DNA of 64,000 bases from positions 62,001 to 126,000 of the forward strand of contig NZ_UZWD01000023.1 in assembly GCF_900631955.1 (NCBI RefSeq). Direction: 5' to 3'. Positions within the stretch are counted from its first letter, which is position 1, and each line of letters starts with the position of its first letter. Source of the DNA: Devosia equisanguinis (GTDB lineage Bacteria > Pseudomonadota > Alphaproteobacteria > Rhizobiales > Devosiaceae). The notes under the pieces were generated by a model. That model was not told the DNA's origin, searched no databases, and saw only the letters and a list, made by a program, of their open reading frames with translations. Below are positions 8,820-19,213 of this stretch, piece after piece. A program made the translations under genes and the position numbers.

Positions 8820-9548
8820 TCAGACGCCCAGATAGGCGTGTAGTTTGGCTGTATTGGCCGCCAGCTCGGCATTGGGGATCATGTCGATCACCCTGCCCTG
8901 TTCGACCACGTAATGCCGATCCGCGACCGAGGCCGCGAAGCGGAAGTTTTGTTCCACCAGGACAATGGTGAAGCCCTGACCCTTGAGCATGGCCAGTGTC
9001 CGGCCGATCTGCTGCACGATGACCGGGGCAAGGCCCTCGGTGGGTTCGTCGAGCAGCAGGAACTTGGCGCCGGTGCGCAGGATGCGGCCGATGGCCAACA
9101 TCTGCTGCTCACCGCCCGACAGCTTGGTGCCCTGACTGCCCAGCCGCTCGCGCAGATTGGGAAACATGTCGAGCACCTGTTCGCGGCTGAGCCCGCCCGG
9201 CTTGACCATGGGCGGCAGCATCAGGTTCTCGTCCACCGACAGCGACGAAAAGATGCCACGCTCCTCGGGACAATAGGCAATGCCGGCCTTGGCGATATGG
9301 CGTGGCGGCAACCCCACCAGTTCACGACCGGCAAAGCTCACCGAGCCCTGGCGGCGGGGCAGCAGGCCCATAATGGCGCGCAGGGTACTGGTCTTGCCGG
9401 CACCGTTGCGACCCAATAGCGTCACCACCTCGCCGGCATGGACGTCGAAATTTATGCCATGCAGCACATGGCTTTCGCCGTACCAGCCCTCAAGATTGCG
9501 GACCGCGAGTTCGGGCGCGGCAGATGCTGCAAGGGCCGGGCTATTCAT
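8820..9548 (-). CDS. ABC transporter ATP-binding protein (LivF-like)
   Basis: A 242-residue ATPase. The start MNSPALAAS is chosen because upstream codons belong to the end of the LivG-like gene, which overlaps it by 8 bases. Visible are Walker A GRNGAGKTST (about 47-56), the signature LSGGEQQ, Walker B FLLLDEPTEGL and the switch histidine after VLVEQN. The short C-terminus is typical of LivF. With LivG it powers the importer from the cytoplasmic face. Confidence 0.95.
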   Translation of the reverse strand: MNSPALAASAAPELAVRNLEGWYGESHVLHGINFDVHAGEVVTLLGRNGAGKTSTLRAIMGLLPRRQGSVSFAGRELVGLPPRHIAKAGIAYCPEERGIFSSLSVDENLMLPPMVKPGGLSREQVLDMFPNLRERLGSQGTKLSGGEQQMLAIGRILRTGAKFLLLDEPTEGLAPVIVQQIGRTLAMLKGQGFTIVLVEQNFRFAASVADRHYVVEQGRVIDMIPNAELAANTAKLHAYLGV

Positions 9549-10305
9549 GGCCGCCTCCGATATAGGCTTCGATGACCTTGGGGTGCTGGGAGACCTCGGC
9601 ATAGCTGCCTTCGGCCAGCACTTCGCCGCGGGCGAGCACTGTGATGCGGTCGGAAAGGTCGGCAACCACGGACAGATTGTGCTCGACCATCAGGATGGTG
9701 CGATTGGCCGAGATACGGCGGATCAGGGCAGAGATGCGGGTGACATCTTCCTGCGCCATGCCCGCCATGGGCTCGTCGAGCAGCATCATCTCGGGCTCAA
9801 GGGCCAGCGTGGTGGCAATTTCGAGAGCCCGCTTGCGCCCATAGGACAGATCGCCGGCCTGGGCATGCGCCAGATCGGCCAGGCCCACTTCCTCGACCCG
9901 GCGCATGGCCTCGTCGTCGAACTGGGCCAGCACCTTTTGCGGCCGCCAGAAATCGAAGCTGTCGCCACGGCGGCGCTGCAGGGCGATGCGCACGTTTTCC
10001 AGCACGGTCATCTGCGCAAAGACCGCCGAGATCTGGAATGATCGGACGACCCCGAGCCGGGCAATGGCCGCCGGCTGCAGGGCGGTGATATCGCGGCCGT
10101 TGAAGGTGATACGGCCCGAACTGGGCTGCAGGAATTTTGTCAGCAGGTTGAAACAGGTGGTCTTGCCGGCGCCATTCGGGCCGATCAGCGCGTGGATGCT
10201 ACCGCGCCGCACGTCGAGATCGACGCCGTTGACGGCGGTGAAGCCGGCAAAGCGCTTGGTCAGGCCGCGCGCGGAGAGGATGGTGTCTTGGGCCGATGTG
10301 GTCAT
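9541..10305 (-). CDS. ABC transporter ATP-binding protein (LivG-like)
   Basis: A 254-residue ATPase. MTTSAQD is taken as the start because its ATG overlaps the 3-hydroxybutyrate dehydrogenase stop (ATGA). Motifs are Walker A GPNGAGKTTC, the LivG-type signature LSYGRKR, Walker B MMLLDEPMAGM and the extended C-terminal tail ending IEAYIGGGHE, characteristic of LivG. Overlap with bdhA upstream and LivF downstream ties transport genetically to 3-hydroxybutyrate oxidation. Confidence 0.95.
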   Translation of the reverse strand: MTTSAQDTILSARGLTKRFAGFTAVNGVDLDVRRGSIHALIGPNGAGKTTCFNLLTKFLQPSSGRITFNGRDITALQPAAIARLGVVRSFQISAVFAQMTVLENVRIALQRRRGDSFDFWRPQKVLAQFDDEAMRRVEEVGLADLAHAQAGDLSYGRKRALEIATTLALEPEMMLLDEPMAGMAQEDVTRISALIRRISANRTILMVEHNLSVVADLSDRITVLARGEVLAEGSYAEVSQHPKVIEAYIGGGHE

Positions 10306-11087
10306 TTGGCGGTCCAGCCTCCGTCGATGGAAATGGTGGTGCCGGTGATCGAGCGCGCCCAATCCGAGCAGAGATAGGCTGCCATCTCGGCGATTTCCTC
10401 GGGCTGGACGAACTGGCGGGTGGGCTGGGGCGCCAGGATGACCTGGCGGACCACGTCGTCCTCGCTCAGATTGTGCACGCGCGCCTGATCAGTCACCTGG
10501 CTTGCCACCAGGGGGGTCCAGACATAGCCGGGACAGATCGCATTGACGGTTATGCCCTTCTCGGCCACTTCAAGTGCGACTGACTTGGTGAGGCCGACCA
10601 CGCCATGCTTGGTGGCCACATAGGCCGACTTGTAGGGCGAGGCACGCAGCCCATGGGCCGAGGCGATGTTGATGATCCGGCCCCAGCCGCGTTCGGACAT
10701 GCCCGCAAGGGCGCCGCGAATGGTGTGAAACGCTGAATCAAGACTGACGGCAATGATGCGGTTCCAGTCTGCGGCTGGCAGCTGCTCGACCGCGGCAACC
10801 TTCTGAATGCCGGCATTGTTGACCAGCACATCAAGGCTGCCCAGATCGGCAATCACGTCCTGGCTGAGCCGATAGCTTTCATGCTCATCGGCGAGGTCTG
10901 CCTGATGATAGACGATGCGGCCAGAAGACACGGCCTGAAGATCCCCAAGCACCGGGGCCACAGCCGCCTCCGGCTCGAAGCTGTTGATCGCCACATCATA
11001 GCCCAGACCGGCAAGTCGGCGCGCAATGGCCAGGCCAATGCCGCTCGTCGACCCCGTCACCAATGCAGTTCGCTTAGGCGCGCTCAC
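10302..11087 (-). CDS. bdhA: 3-hydroxybutyrate dehydrogenase (short-chain dehydrogenase)
   Basis: A 261-residue NAD-dependent enzyme expected to oxidise D-3-hydroxybutyrate to acetoacetate in the cytoplasm. It has the SDR cofactor motif TGSTSGIG near the N-terminus, NNAGIQ, and the catalytic Ser-Tyr-Lys set (SAHG, YVATK). SAHGLRASPYKSAYVATKHG and the C-terminal TGTTISIDGGWTAK closely fit the BDH subfamily. The start is GTG at 11087, preceded by GGAGATGGA; the longer frame runs into the sigma-54 control region. First gene of the nine-gene operon. A general SDR cannot be excluded, but scoAB and a thiolase downstream make the BDH role very likely. Confidence 0.9.
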   Translation of the reverse strand: MSAPKRTALVTGSTSGIGLAIARRLAGLGYDVAINSFEPEAAVAPVLGDLQAVSSGRIVYHQADLADEHESYRLSQDVIADLGSLDVLVNNAGIQKVAAVEQLPAADWNRIIAVSLDSAFHTIRGALAGMSERGWGRIINIASAHGLRASPYKSAYVATKHGVVGLTKSVALEVAEKGITVNAICPGYVWTPLVASQVTDQARVHNLSEDDVVRQVILAPQPTRQFVQPEEIAEMAAYLCSDWARSITGTTISIDGGWTAK

Positions 11088-11146
11088 TCCATCTCCATCC
11101 CTGTCGTTGCGGATCTTGATCGACCCGGCATCTTTGCAGGATGTCT

Positions 11147-11162
11147 TGCAGCTTTCGTGCCA
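11147..11162 (-). promoter_or_regulatory. Sigma-54 (-24/-12) promoter of the bdhA operon
   Basis: On the minus strand the sequence reads TGGCACGAAAGCTGCA. The RpoN consensus is TGGCACG-N4-TTGCW; only one position differs (C for T), and the invariant GG and GC are correctly 10 bases apart. The expected transcript start is about 50 bases before the bdhA GTG. It lies between bdhA and a sigma-54 activator gene, with two dyads upstream. Confidence 0.88.
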
Positions 11163-11205
11163 GTCCCGGTTTTGCTGTACTTTTGTCCGGCGGCCGCTGC
11201 CGGGC

Positions 11206-11223
11206 TGTCCGGAAATCAGGACA
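11206..11223. promoter_or_regulatory. Putative activator binding site 1 (inverted repeat)
   Basis: TGTCCG-N6-AGGACA, an inverted repeat with one mismatch between arms. Its start lies exactly 30 bases from that of the second copy at 11236. Position about 44-61 bases upstream of the -24 element fits an upstream activating sequence for the adjacent sigma-54 activator. A further half-site TGTCCG occurs at 11184-11189. Confidence 0.65.
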
Positions 11224-11235
11224 ATATCGAACAGA

Positions 11236-11253
11236 TGTCCGGTCAAACGGACA
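11236..11253. promoter_or_regulatory. Putative activator binding site 2 (perfect inverted repeat)
   Basis: TGTCCG-N6-CGGACA, perfect 6-base arms with the same 6-base spacer as site 1. It ends two bases before the activator stop codon. Two equal dyads three helical turns apart upstream of a -24/-12 promoter is the usual arrangement for an enhancer-binding activator. Confidence 0.7.
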
Positions 11254-11255
11254 GG

Positions 11256-12662
11256 TCAGAGGTTGTGTCGCTTCGCCTTTTCGTAAAACTGGGAGCGCGA
11301 AATACCCAAGTGGCGGGCTGCGGCAGACTTGCTGCCATTGGCGGCGGCGATGGCATCGATCAGCGCCTGTCGCTCCGCCTCGGCGATACGGCCAGAAAGG
11401 CCGGGCGCGGTGCTGGACCCTCGCCCACGGAGCTGCGGCAAGGCCCGGCCAATCAGCGCGCCGTCGATGCTGTCTTCCGGTGCCATGGCTGCCGCGCGTT
11501 CGAGCACGTTGCGAAGTTCGCGCACATTGCCGGGCCAATCGTGTCGGGCGAGGCACTCCACCGCATCCGCTGCCAAAATCCAGCCGGTTTGCCCCTCCTG
11601 GCCGGGGATTTGCTCGAGCAGGGTGGTAGCGATGACCTCGATATCGTCAAGACGCTCCCGCAGGGGCGGAACGTGAATGGTCAGCACGGCGATGCGATAA
11701 TAAAGGTCCGATCGAAAGCTCTTGTCGGCCAGGCGCTCGGACAGATTTTGCGAGGTGGCGGCAATGATGCGCACATCCACCTTTTTGACCGTATTGGAGC
11801 CCAACGCTTCAATTTCCCCTTCCTGCAGCGCCCGCAGCAGCTTGGCCTGAAGGGCTGCGGGCATGTCGCCGATCTCGTCGAGAAACAGCGTGCCGCCATG
11901 GGCCAGTTCGAACTTGCCCTTGCGCGGCTTGCGATCGGCTCCGGTGAATGCCCCGGGCGCCACGCCGAAGAACTCGGCTTCCAGCAGGGCCTCGGGAATA
12001 GCCGCCACATTGACCGCCACGAATGGACCCTCGGCCCGGTCGGACTGCTGATGCATGGCATGCGCCAGCAATTCCTTGCCGGTACCTGTTTCCCCTTCGA
12101 TCAACACGGCACCATCGCGCAGCGCAAAGCGGCGCACCATCGCCTTGAGCTCGCGCACCGTGCCGCTATTACCGACAAAACTCGACAGCGTGTACTTGGT
12201 CTGTCGCTCGCGTGTCAGCGCTGCCTGGGCGCGGCTGAGTTGCCGTTGCAGCGCGGCAAACTTGTCGAGGATCGGCGCCAGATAATCGACATTGTCATAA
12301 AACACGAAGCCGATAGCGCCTTCAACATTGCCCTGCTCATCCTTGAGCGGGATGCGGCATACCACGAACTGGCGATCGTCGAAATCCATGATGTCGAGCA
12401 GGATCGGACGGCCCGTCTGCACCACTCGGCGCAGCAGCGAATGGGGGATGACCTGCTCGACGCTCAGGCCGATCGGGTCAAATTCCGCATCCAGTTTCAA
12501 AAGCTCGCGATAGCGTTTGTCGATCCAGGTGATGCGCGTATCGAGATCGACCGCGATGGCACCGGCGAAATATTCCCGCAACAAGCCGAAGGAACGCACC
12601 GCGTGCTCGATATTGACCTGGCGCGGCATATGCTGATCGTTTTCCTGGGCCTCGCCGGTCAC
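11256..12662 (-). CDS. Sigma-54-dependent transcriptional activator with PAS sensor
   Basis: A 468-residue enhancer-binding protein. The start is GTG at 12662 behind AGGAGG with 8-base spacing; the longer open frame only reads through the tRNA-Ser gene. Layout: PAS-like sensor about 26-130, AAA+ domain about 165-390 with Walker A GETGTGKE (189-196), the sigma-54 contact loop GAFTGA (237-242), Walker [10 protein letters not shown], and a Fis-type helix-turn-helix near the C-terminus ([20 protein letters not shown]). There is no receiver domain, so it probably senses a small molecule through PAS. Its place upstream of a -24/-12 promoter with dyads makes it the likely activator of the bdhA operon. 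Confidence 0.92.
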   Translation of the reverse strand: MTGEAQENDQHMPRQVNIEHAVRSFGLLREYFAGAIAVDLDTRITWIDKRYRELLKLDAEFDPIGLSVEQVIPHSLLRRVVQTGRPILLDIMDFDDRQFVVCRIPLKDEQGNVEGAIGFVFYDNVDYLAPILDKFAALQRQLSRAQAALTRERQTKYTLSSFVGNSGTVRELKAMVRRFALRDGAVLIEGETGTGKELLAHAMHQQSDRAEGPFVAVNVAAIPEALLEAEFFGVAPGAFTGADRKPRKGKFELAHGGTLFLDEIGDMPAALQAKLLRALQEGEIEALGSNTVKKVDVRIIAATSQNLSERLADKSFRSDLYYRIAVLTIHVPPLRERLDDIEVIATTLLEQIPGQEGQTGWILAADAVECLARHDWPGNVRELRNVLERAAAMAPEDSIDGALIGRALPQLRGRGSSTAPGLSGRIAEAERQALIDAIAAANGSKSAAARHLGISRSQFYEKAKRHNL

Positions 12663-12833
12663 ATTCCGATCCTCCTGCGACAAGCCTAGCGCGTCCAGGC
12701 CTGTCCGGGCAACCGTACACTCCACCGCGCCGCCTTGCGCGACCAATCTCAGGCGCAGCAAAGGCAACAGGCGTGCACCGTAACGCCCCGCTTTTCCGCC
12801 GAGACGCTTGTTGAGCCTTATCGAATTTGGTGA

Positions 12834-12925
<92 letters not shown>

Positions 12926-13034
12926 GCGAGATCGAAAGCGCCTTGGAGAGGCGCGGCTGGTCGATACGGGCGGCTTATGGCATAGCAAAGGCGCGGCTGC
13001 AACACCCCTCGAACGACAGGCGGGATAAATTCGC

Positions 13035-13478
13035 ATGGCCAACGCTACGCTATTCGCCTATGGCACCCTGCAGGATGCGGATATTCTCGCCGCTGTGCTC
13101 GGGCGGCGGCCGTCAGCAGGGGATTTTCAACCGGCCTACGCGCCCGGTTTTAGCGCAGTCTACTATCCGGGGCGGGTTTATCCGGCTTTGGTTTCCCGTG
13201 AAACGGGCATGGCGCAGGGTCTGTTACTGGCCGGTCTTTCCGGCCACCATCTTGCCATTCTGGATGCCTTCGAAGGCGATGAATACCTCCGGGCCAGCAT
13301 AAAAGTCTTGGTCAGGGGCGCGCGTGTGGAGGCGCAGGCCTATTTTCCCACACTGGCAATTGCAGCCAATGCCGCAGACTGGTCTTTGAACACGTGGACC
13401 CAACATCACAAGGCCATGGTCATCGGCGCAGAGCAAGGCCTGGCCGCTGAAATCAGGGCCAGGCTCGCCGACAACTAG
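13035..13478 (+). CDS. Gamma-glutamylcyclotransferase-like protein (AIG2/GGCT fold)
   Basis: A 147-residue small cytoplasmic protein. The N-terminus LFAYGTLQD is the FAYGTL substrate-loop motif of the family, and Glu in DAFEGDEY (about residue 80) is in the place of the catalytic acid. Family members cyclise gamma-glutamyl amines or dipeptides to 5-oxoproline, but most bacterial ones are uncharacterised. It stands alone between tRNA-Ser and parB and converges with parB. Confidence 0.8.
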   Translation: MANATLFAYGTLQDADILAAVLGRRPSAGDFQPAYAPGFSAVYYPGRVYPALVSRETGMAQGLLLAGLSGHHLAILDAFEGDEYLRASIKVLVRGARVEAQAYFPTLAIAANAADWSLNTWTQHHKAMVIGAEQGLAAEIRARLADN

Positions 13479-13546
13479 GGCGCCAATTCGCTGACCGATG
13501 TGAACAGTGCTCACAAGCGGTACATTATGAATTGCAAATAGGCGGC

Positions 13547-14422
13547 CTAAAAATTGGACCGACCGGTGAGGCGCAGACAGAGGTCATCGAGCTGTTCGAG
13601 CGTCTTGTAGCGAATCTCGAGCTTCCCGCCCCGCTCCGAATAGTTGAGAGCAACGGTGAGCCCCAGGGCGTCAGCGAGCCGACGTTCCAGGGCCTGGGTG
13701 TCGGCATCTTTACTGGCTTCGGCGGGCACTGGGCGCTTCTGGGGCAGTTCCCGCTGCTGGCTCAAGGCCTCGGCATCACGAACCGAGAGCCCTTTGTCGA
13801 CGATCTGTCTTGCCAATGCGGCCGGGTCTTCCACCGTGATCAGGGTGCGTGCGTGACCTGCGGTCAGCGTGCCGCTCGCCACCATGCTGCGCACTTCCTC
13901 GGGCAGGCGCAACAGGCGCAAAGTGTTGGCGACATGCGACCGGCTCTTGCCGATCACCTGCGCGAGATCTTGCTGCGTATATTCGAACTGCTCGATCAGC
14001 TGACCATAACCCATTGCTTCTTCAAGCGGATTAAGGTCGGCGCGCTGCACGTTCTCGATAATGGCCAGCTCGAGCGCTTCCTTGTCATCGACCTCACGCA
14101 CGATGACAGGAACATCGTGTAGCCCCGCCTTCTGCGCTGCGCGCCACCGCCGTTCGCCGGCGATAAGCTCGAAGACATTGGGATCATCGGTCGGCCGCAC
14201 CAGCAGGGGCGACATGACGCCCTTTTCACGAATGGAATTGGTCAGCTCCTCGAGCTGATCGGCATCAAAGGTCCGCCGCGGATTGGCACGATTAGCGATG
14301 ATGAAATCGACGGGAAGGCGCTTACCCGACGACGACTCGGTGACCCGCGCCCCTTCCATAGAGGCCATGTCGCCAATCAGCGCCGCGAGCCCACGCCCCA
14401 ATCGTGTCGGTTTGTCGGTCAT
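13547..14422 (-). CDS. parB: Chromosome partitioning protein ParB (CTPase, parS binding)
   Basis: A 291-residue ParB/Spo0J. The ParB/Srx CTP-binding domain spans about 32-125, with GERRWRAAQ and ENVQRADLNPLEEA. The helix-turn-helix that reads parS is about 140-170 (TQQDLAQVIGKSRSHVANTLRLL region), and a C-terminal dimer domain is at about 230-291. Two adjacent ATGs occur; the second (14422) has better spacing from AGGAG. It follows parA by a few bases. Matching parS sites lie in the next 7 kb. Confidence 0.96.
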   Translation of the reverse strand: MTDKPTRLGRGLAALIGDMASMEGARVTESSSGKRLPVDFIIANRANPRRTFDADQLEELTNSIREKGVMSPLLVRPTDDPNVFELIAGERRWRAAQKAGLHDVPVIVREVDDKEALELAIIENVQRADLNPLEEAMGYGQLIEQFEYTQQDLAQVIGKSRSHVANTLRLLRLPEEVRSMVASGTLTAGHARTLITVEDPAALARQIVDKGLSVRDAEALSQQRELPQKRPVPAEASKDADTQALERRLADALGLTVALNYSERGGKLEIRYKTLEQLDDLCLRLTGRSNF

Positions 14423-14431
14423 CATCGTCTC

Positions 14432-15253
14432 CTAGGCTGCATTCAGCCGCCGCTCGCGGCGGATCACTTCGGTGGCCAGGCGCAGATAGGCCTGGCTGCC
14501 GGCGCATTTCAGGTCATAAAGCAATGCCGGCTTGCCGTAAGACGGCGCCTCGCTGAGCCGGACATTGCGGGGAATGACCGTGTCATAGACCAGTTCACCC
14601 ATTTCGCTGCGCACATCCGCCAGCACCTGCTCGCTGAGATTATTCCGCTTGTCGAACATGGTCATCACCACGCCCTGGATCGACAGGCGCGGATTGAGGG
14701 TAGACCTGATCTGCTCGATGGTCTGCAGCAACTGGCTCAGGCCTTCGAGCGCAAAAAATTCGCACTGCAGAGGCACCAATACGGCATCGGCGGCGACGAG
14801 GGAATTGACCGTCAACAGGTTGAGCGAGGGTGGACAGTCGATGAGAATATAGCTGACAGGAAGCTCATTGATCACCAACTCCCCCAATTGCTTGAAGGCG
14901 TTGCGAAGCTTGAACGCGCGGTCGGCCTGACCGGCAATGGTCAACTCAACGCCCAGCAAATCCATGGTCGAAGGCACGATGGCGACATTGGGGACCGTGG
15001 TCATGATGGCAGCCTCAGCCACGCTGGCTTCGCCAACCAGCACGTCATAGGCCGACACGGCGCGGTCGGTGCGCGAGATGCCGAGACCGGTGGAGGCATT
15101 ACCCTGCGGGTCGAGATCGACAATGAGCACACGCTCGCCGATGGCCGCCAGGGCCGTTGCGAGATTGATCGCGGTGGTGGTTTTGCCAACACCGCCTTTT
15201 TGATTGGCCAGGGTGAGAATCCGGGGTGCCAAACTGGCCTCCACTTCTGCCAC
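14432..15253 (-). CDS. parA: Chromosome partitioning ATPase ParA
   Basis: A 273-residue Walker-type ATPase that moves ParB-parS complexes. The deviant Walker A is NQKGGVGKTTT (about 17-27), then DLDPQGNASTGLG and DCPPSLNLLT. No N-terminal DNA-binding extension, as usual for chromosomal ParA. The start is GTG, overlapping the rsmG stop by one base (TAGTG). Part of the rsmG-parA-parB run. Confidence 0.97.
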   Translation of the reverse strand: MAEVEASLAPRILTLANQKGGVGKTTTAINLATALAAIGERVLIVDLDPQGNASTGLGISRTDRAVSAYDVLVGEASVAEAAIMTTVPNVAIVPSTMDLLGVELTIAGQADRAFKLRNAFKQLGELVINELPVSYILIDCPPSLNLLTVNSLVAADAVLVPLQCEFFALEGLSQLLQTIEQIRSTLNPRLSIQGVVMTMFDKRNNLSEQVLADVRSEMGELVYDTVIPRNVRLSEAPSYGKPALLYDLKCAGSQAYLRLATEVIRRERRLNAA

Positions 15254-15900
15254 TAGAGCTGGGATTTCCGGCGTAGCTGGCTGAGAGTGAGTATCACGCC
15301 GCCGGGATCCGTATCACTGCTCGTGGTTACCACGTCATAGGACCATAAAGCATCCGATTCCGCGAGTTCTTCAACATGTTCCCGCCCCTTATGCAGGATT
15401 GCGCGGGTTTCCGTACCAAAAAATGGCTCCATCCAGCTGCAAAGTTGCGGCAGAGCTGCCAAGGCCCGGGAGGTGATCACATCGGGCACGCCTGTTTCAC
15501 GTGAATCAATCTGATCGCTGCGTCGGCCGATCACCGTGACATCCAGCGCGAGTTCCCGGGCCACCGTGCGCAGAAAGCTTACCTTGCGCGCCGTTGGCTC
15601 GACCAGAATGAAGCGCCGTTCACTGCCTTTCGTTGCAATCGCCAGGGGTAGCGCTGGAAATCCACCGCCGCTTCCCAGATCTAGGAAAAATTTGTCGCTG
15701 CCTCTCAGAAGCGGCAGGACCTGCAGGCTGTCGGCGAAGTGACGCTGCCAGACGAGATCGAGTGTTTCACGTGAAACAAGATTCTGTACGGCCTGCCATT
15801 TGCGCAGCAACGCAGCATAGCGTTCCAAATCCGCGCCCACGGCGTCCAAGCCACGCGCAAAATGCGGGGCATAATTTCGGATCGACGAAAAATCCCCCAT
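15253..15900 (-). CDS. rsmG: 16S rRNA (guanine527-N7)-methyltransferase
   Basis: A 215-residue SAM-dependent methyltransferase (GidB). The SAM loop is LDLGSGGGFPALPLAI (about 72-87), followed by the family motifs ILVEPTARKVSFLRTV and ITSRALAALPQL. It overlaps mnmG upstream and parA downstream by single bases. Two parS sites lie inside the coding sequence. Confidence 0.95.
   Translation of the reverse strand: MGDFSSIRNYAPHFARGLDAVGADLERYAALLRKWQAVQNLVSRETLDLVWQRHFADSLQVLPLLRGSDKFFLDLGSGGGFPALPLAIATKGSERRFILVEPTARKVSFLRTVARELALDVTVIGRRSDQIDSRETGVPDVITSRALAALPQLCSWMEPFFGTETRAILHKGREHVEELAESDALWSYDVVTTSSDTDPGGVILTLSQLRRKSQL
15493..15508. promoter_or_regulatory. parS: parS site (15 of 16 match)
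   Basis: TGTTTCACGTGAATCA, one base away from the ParB consensus TGTTTCACGTGAAACA. Located within rsmG, about 1 kb from parB. Confidence 0.8.
15763..15778. promoter_or_regulatory. parS: parS site (perfect)
   Basis: TGTTTCACGTGAAACA, the full 16-base palindromic ParB nucleation site, inside the 5' part of rsmG. It is the only perfect copy noticed in the window. Confidence 0.93.
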
Positions 15901-17762
15901 TATCCCGCCTTGCGCAGAACGCCGCGCCGCAGCACAGCAAGTAACAATGTGACAGCGGCCGGTGTCATGCCATCCATGGCCTGCGCTTGCGCAATCGTCT
16001 GCGGGCGCAGCTGCGTCAGCTTTTGGCGGAGTTCCATGGAGAGGCCGGCAATAGCGTTATAGTCGATGTCGTCGGGGATGGCCTTTTGCTCGTCCCGGCG
16101 CATGCTGGCAATATCTGCCTCTTGCCGATCGAGATAGACGGCATATTGCGCATCGATCGCCAGCTGCTCCATGACATCGGGCGCAATGTTGGCAACCTGC
16201 GGCCAGAGCTTGGTCAGGTCTGTCGGCGTCATATCCGGATAGGATAGGAGTTCAAAAGCCGTGCGCCGCTTTCCGTCTTCATTGACGGCAAGGCCAGCGC
16301 GCCTTGCTTCGCTGGGCGAGGCCGAGGCGCTTTTCAGCATAGTGCGACCGGCCTCGAGCTTTGTCATCTTCGAGCGGAAGAGATCGGCGCGGCGATCGCC
16401 AATCAGAGCCTTTTCAAGTCCGATTGAGGTCAGACGCTGATCGGCATTGTCGGCACGCAGGTGCAGCCGGAACTCGGCCCGCGACGTGAACATGCGATAG
16501 GGTTCTGACACCCCGCGGGTTACCAGATCGTCGACCATGACACCGAGATAGCTTTCCGTCCGCGACAGGATCATCGGCGCGGCACCGGTGCTCGCCAGAG
16601 CGGCGTTGGCCCCGGCAAGAAGTCCCTGCGCCCCGGCCTCCTCATATCCCGTGGTGCCATTGATCTGTCCAGCCAGATACAGACCCGGCTGGCGCTTTAC
16701 CTCCAGGGTCGGGCGTAGCTCACGCGGATCCACATAGTCATATTCGATAGCGTAACCGGGACGAACGATCTCGACATTTTCGAGGCCAGGCATGGAGCGC
16801 AGAAAGTCCATCTGAACATCTGCCGGCAGCGAGGTTGAAAGGCCGTTGGGATAGACCGTTGTGTCATCGAGCCCTTCGGGCTCAAGGAAGATCTGGTGGC
16901 TGTCGCGATCGGCAAAGCGGACAACCTTGTCCTCGATCGACGGGCAATAGCGCGGACCTCGCGATTGAATGCGACCGGAATACATCGCCGAGCGATGCAG
17001 GTTGTCGCTGATGATGCGATGTGTGTCGGCCGTCGTCCGGGTAATATGGCAGGAAATTTGGGGCGTGGTGATAATTTCGGTCAGCGCCGAAAACGCCTCC
17101 GGCGGATCGTCGCCCGGCTGCTCTTCCAATATGTCGTAATTGATGGTGCGGCCATCGAGGCGCGCCGGCGTACCGGTCTTCAAACGCCCAAGGGCAAGGC
17201 CCAGAGCTTCGAGTCGGGTCGATAGCCCCAGAACAGGCTTTTCCCCAACCCGGCCGGCGGGCACTGTTTCTTCACCGCGATGAATCAAGCCGCGCAGAAA
17301 GGTGCCGGTCGTGAGCACGACAGCGCGGGTGCCGAAGACCCTGCCATCCAGCAGCCGCACCCCAGTAATGGCGCCACTCTCGATAATGATATCATCGACT
17401 TCACCCTCGATGACATCGAGATTGGGTTGCGCTGAGATCGCCGCCTGCATGGCCTCGCGATAGAGCTTGCGATCCGCCTGGGCGCGCGGACCGCGTACAG
17501 CCGGACCTTTACGCCGATTGAGCACCCGGAACTGAATGCCAGCCTGGTCCGCCACCCGACCCATCAAGCCATCTAGGGCGTCGATTTCGCGAACAAGGTG
17601 GCCCTTGCCCAAACCGCCGATGGCTGGGTTGCAGCTCATCTCGCCGATCGTCGCAAACCTGTGGGTGATAAGGGCGGTCGGCGCACCAATGCGCGCCGAG
17701 GCCGCGGCCGCTTCACAGCCTGCATGGCCGCCGCCCACCACGATTACAGCATAGTCGCTCAT
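15900..17762 (-). CDS. mnmG: tRNA uridine-5-carboxymethylaminomethyl modification enzyme, FAD subunit
   Basis: A 620-residue GidA/MnmG. With MnmE it installs the cmnm5 group on the wobble uridine of certain tRNAs. The N-terminal FAD dinucleotide motif [12 protein letters not shown] (about 8-19) is followed by the GidA signatures [20 protein letters not shown] and [17 protein letters not shown]. The C-terminal helical MnmE-binding domain covers about 540-620. Its neighbour mnmE is the partner enzyme. Normal length. Confidence 0.97.
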   Translation of the reverse strand: MSDYAVIVVGGGHAGCEAAAASARIGAPTALITHRFATIGEMSCNPAIGGLGKGHLVREIDALDGLMGRVADQAGIQFRVLNRRKGPAVRGPRAQADRKLYREAMQAAISAQPNLDVIEGEVDDIIIESGAITGVRLLDGRVFGTRAVVLTTGTFLRGLIHRGEETVPAGRVGEKPVLGLSTRLEALGLALGRLKTGTPARLDGRTINYDILEEQPGDDPPEAFSALTEIITTPQISCHITRTTADTHRIISDNLHRSAMYSGRIQSRGPRYCPSIEDKVVRFADRDSHQIFLEPEGLDDTTVYPNGLSTSLPADVQMDFLRSMPGLENVEIVRPGYAIEYDYVDPRELRPTLEVKRQPGLYLAGQINGTTGYEEAGAQGLLAGANAALASTGAAPMILSRTESYLGVMVDDLVTRGVSEPYRMFTSRAEFRLHLRADNADQRLTSIGLEKALIGDRRADLFRSKMTKLEAGRTMLKSASASPSEARRAGLAVNEDGKRRTAFELLSYPDMTPTDLTKLWPQVANIAPDVMEQLAIDAQYAVYLDRQEADIASMRRDEQKAIPDDIDYNAIAGLSMELRQKLTQLRPQTIAQAQAMDGMTPAAVTLLLAVLRRGVLRKAG

Positions 17763-17792
17763 CTTCAGTCTCCATGTCCGGAGATAGGGGAA

Positions 17793-17808
17793 TGTTTCAC
17801 GTGAATCA
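17793..17808. promoter_or_regulatory. parS: parS site (15 of 16 match)
   Basis: TGTTTCACGTGAATCA in the 101-base gap between mnmE and mnmG. Confidence 0.8.
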
Positions 17809-17850
17809 ATTCACCTCTGCGTCGGCTAGACCCGCGCACTTAAATGCCGA

Positions 17851-17863
17851 TGTTTCACGTGAA

Positions 17864-17866
<3 letters not shown>
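17851..17866. promoter_or_regulatory. parS: parS site (15 of 16 match)
   Basis: TGTTTCACGTGAATCA, 58 bases from the previous site. It overlaps the last codon and stop of mnmE. Confidence 0.8.
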
Positions 17867-19177
<1,311 letters not shown>

Positions 19178-19213
19178 AGAGGTGATGGGCGCCACCGGGG
19201 CGCCCATCATCGA

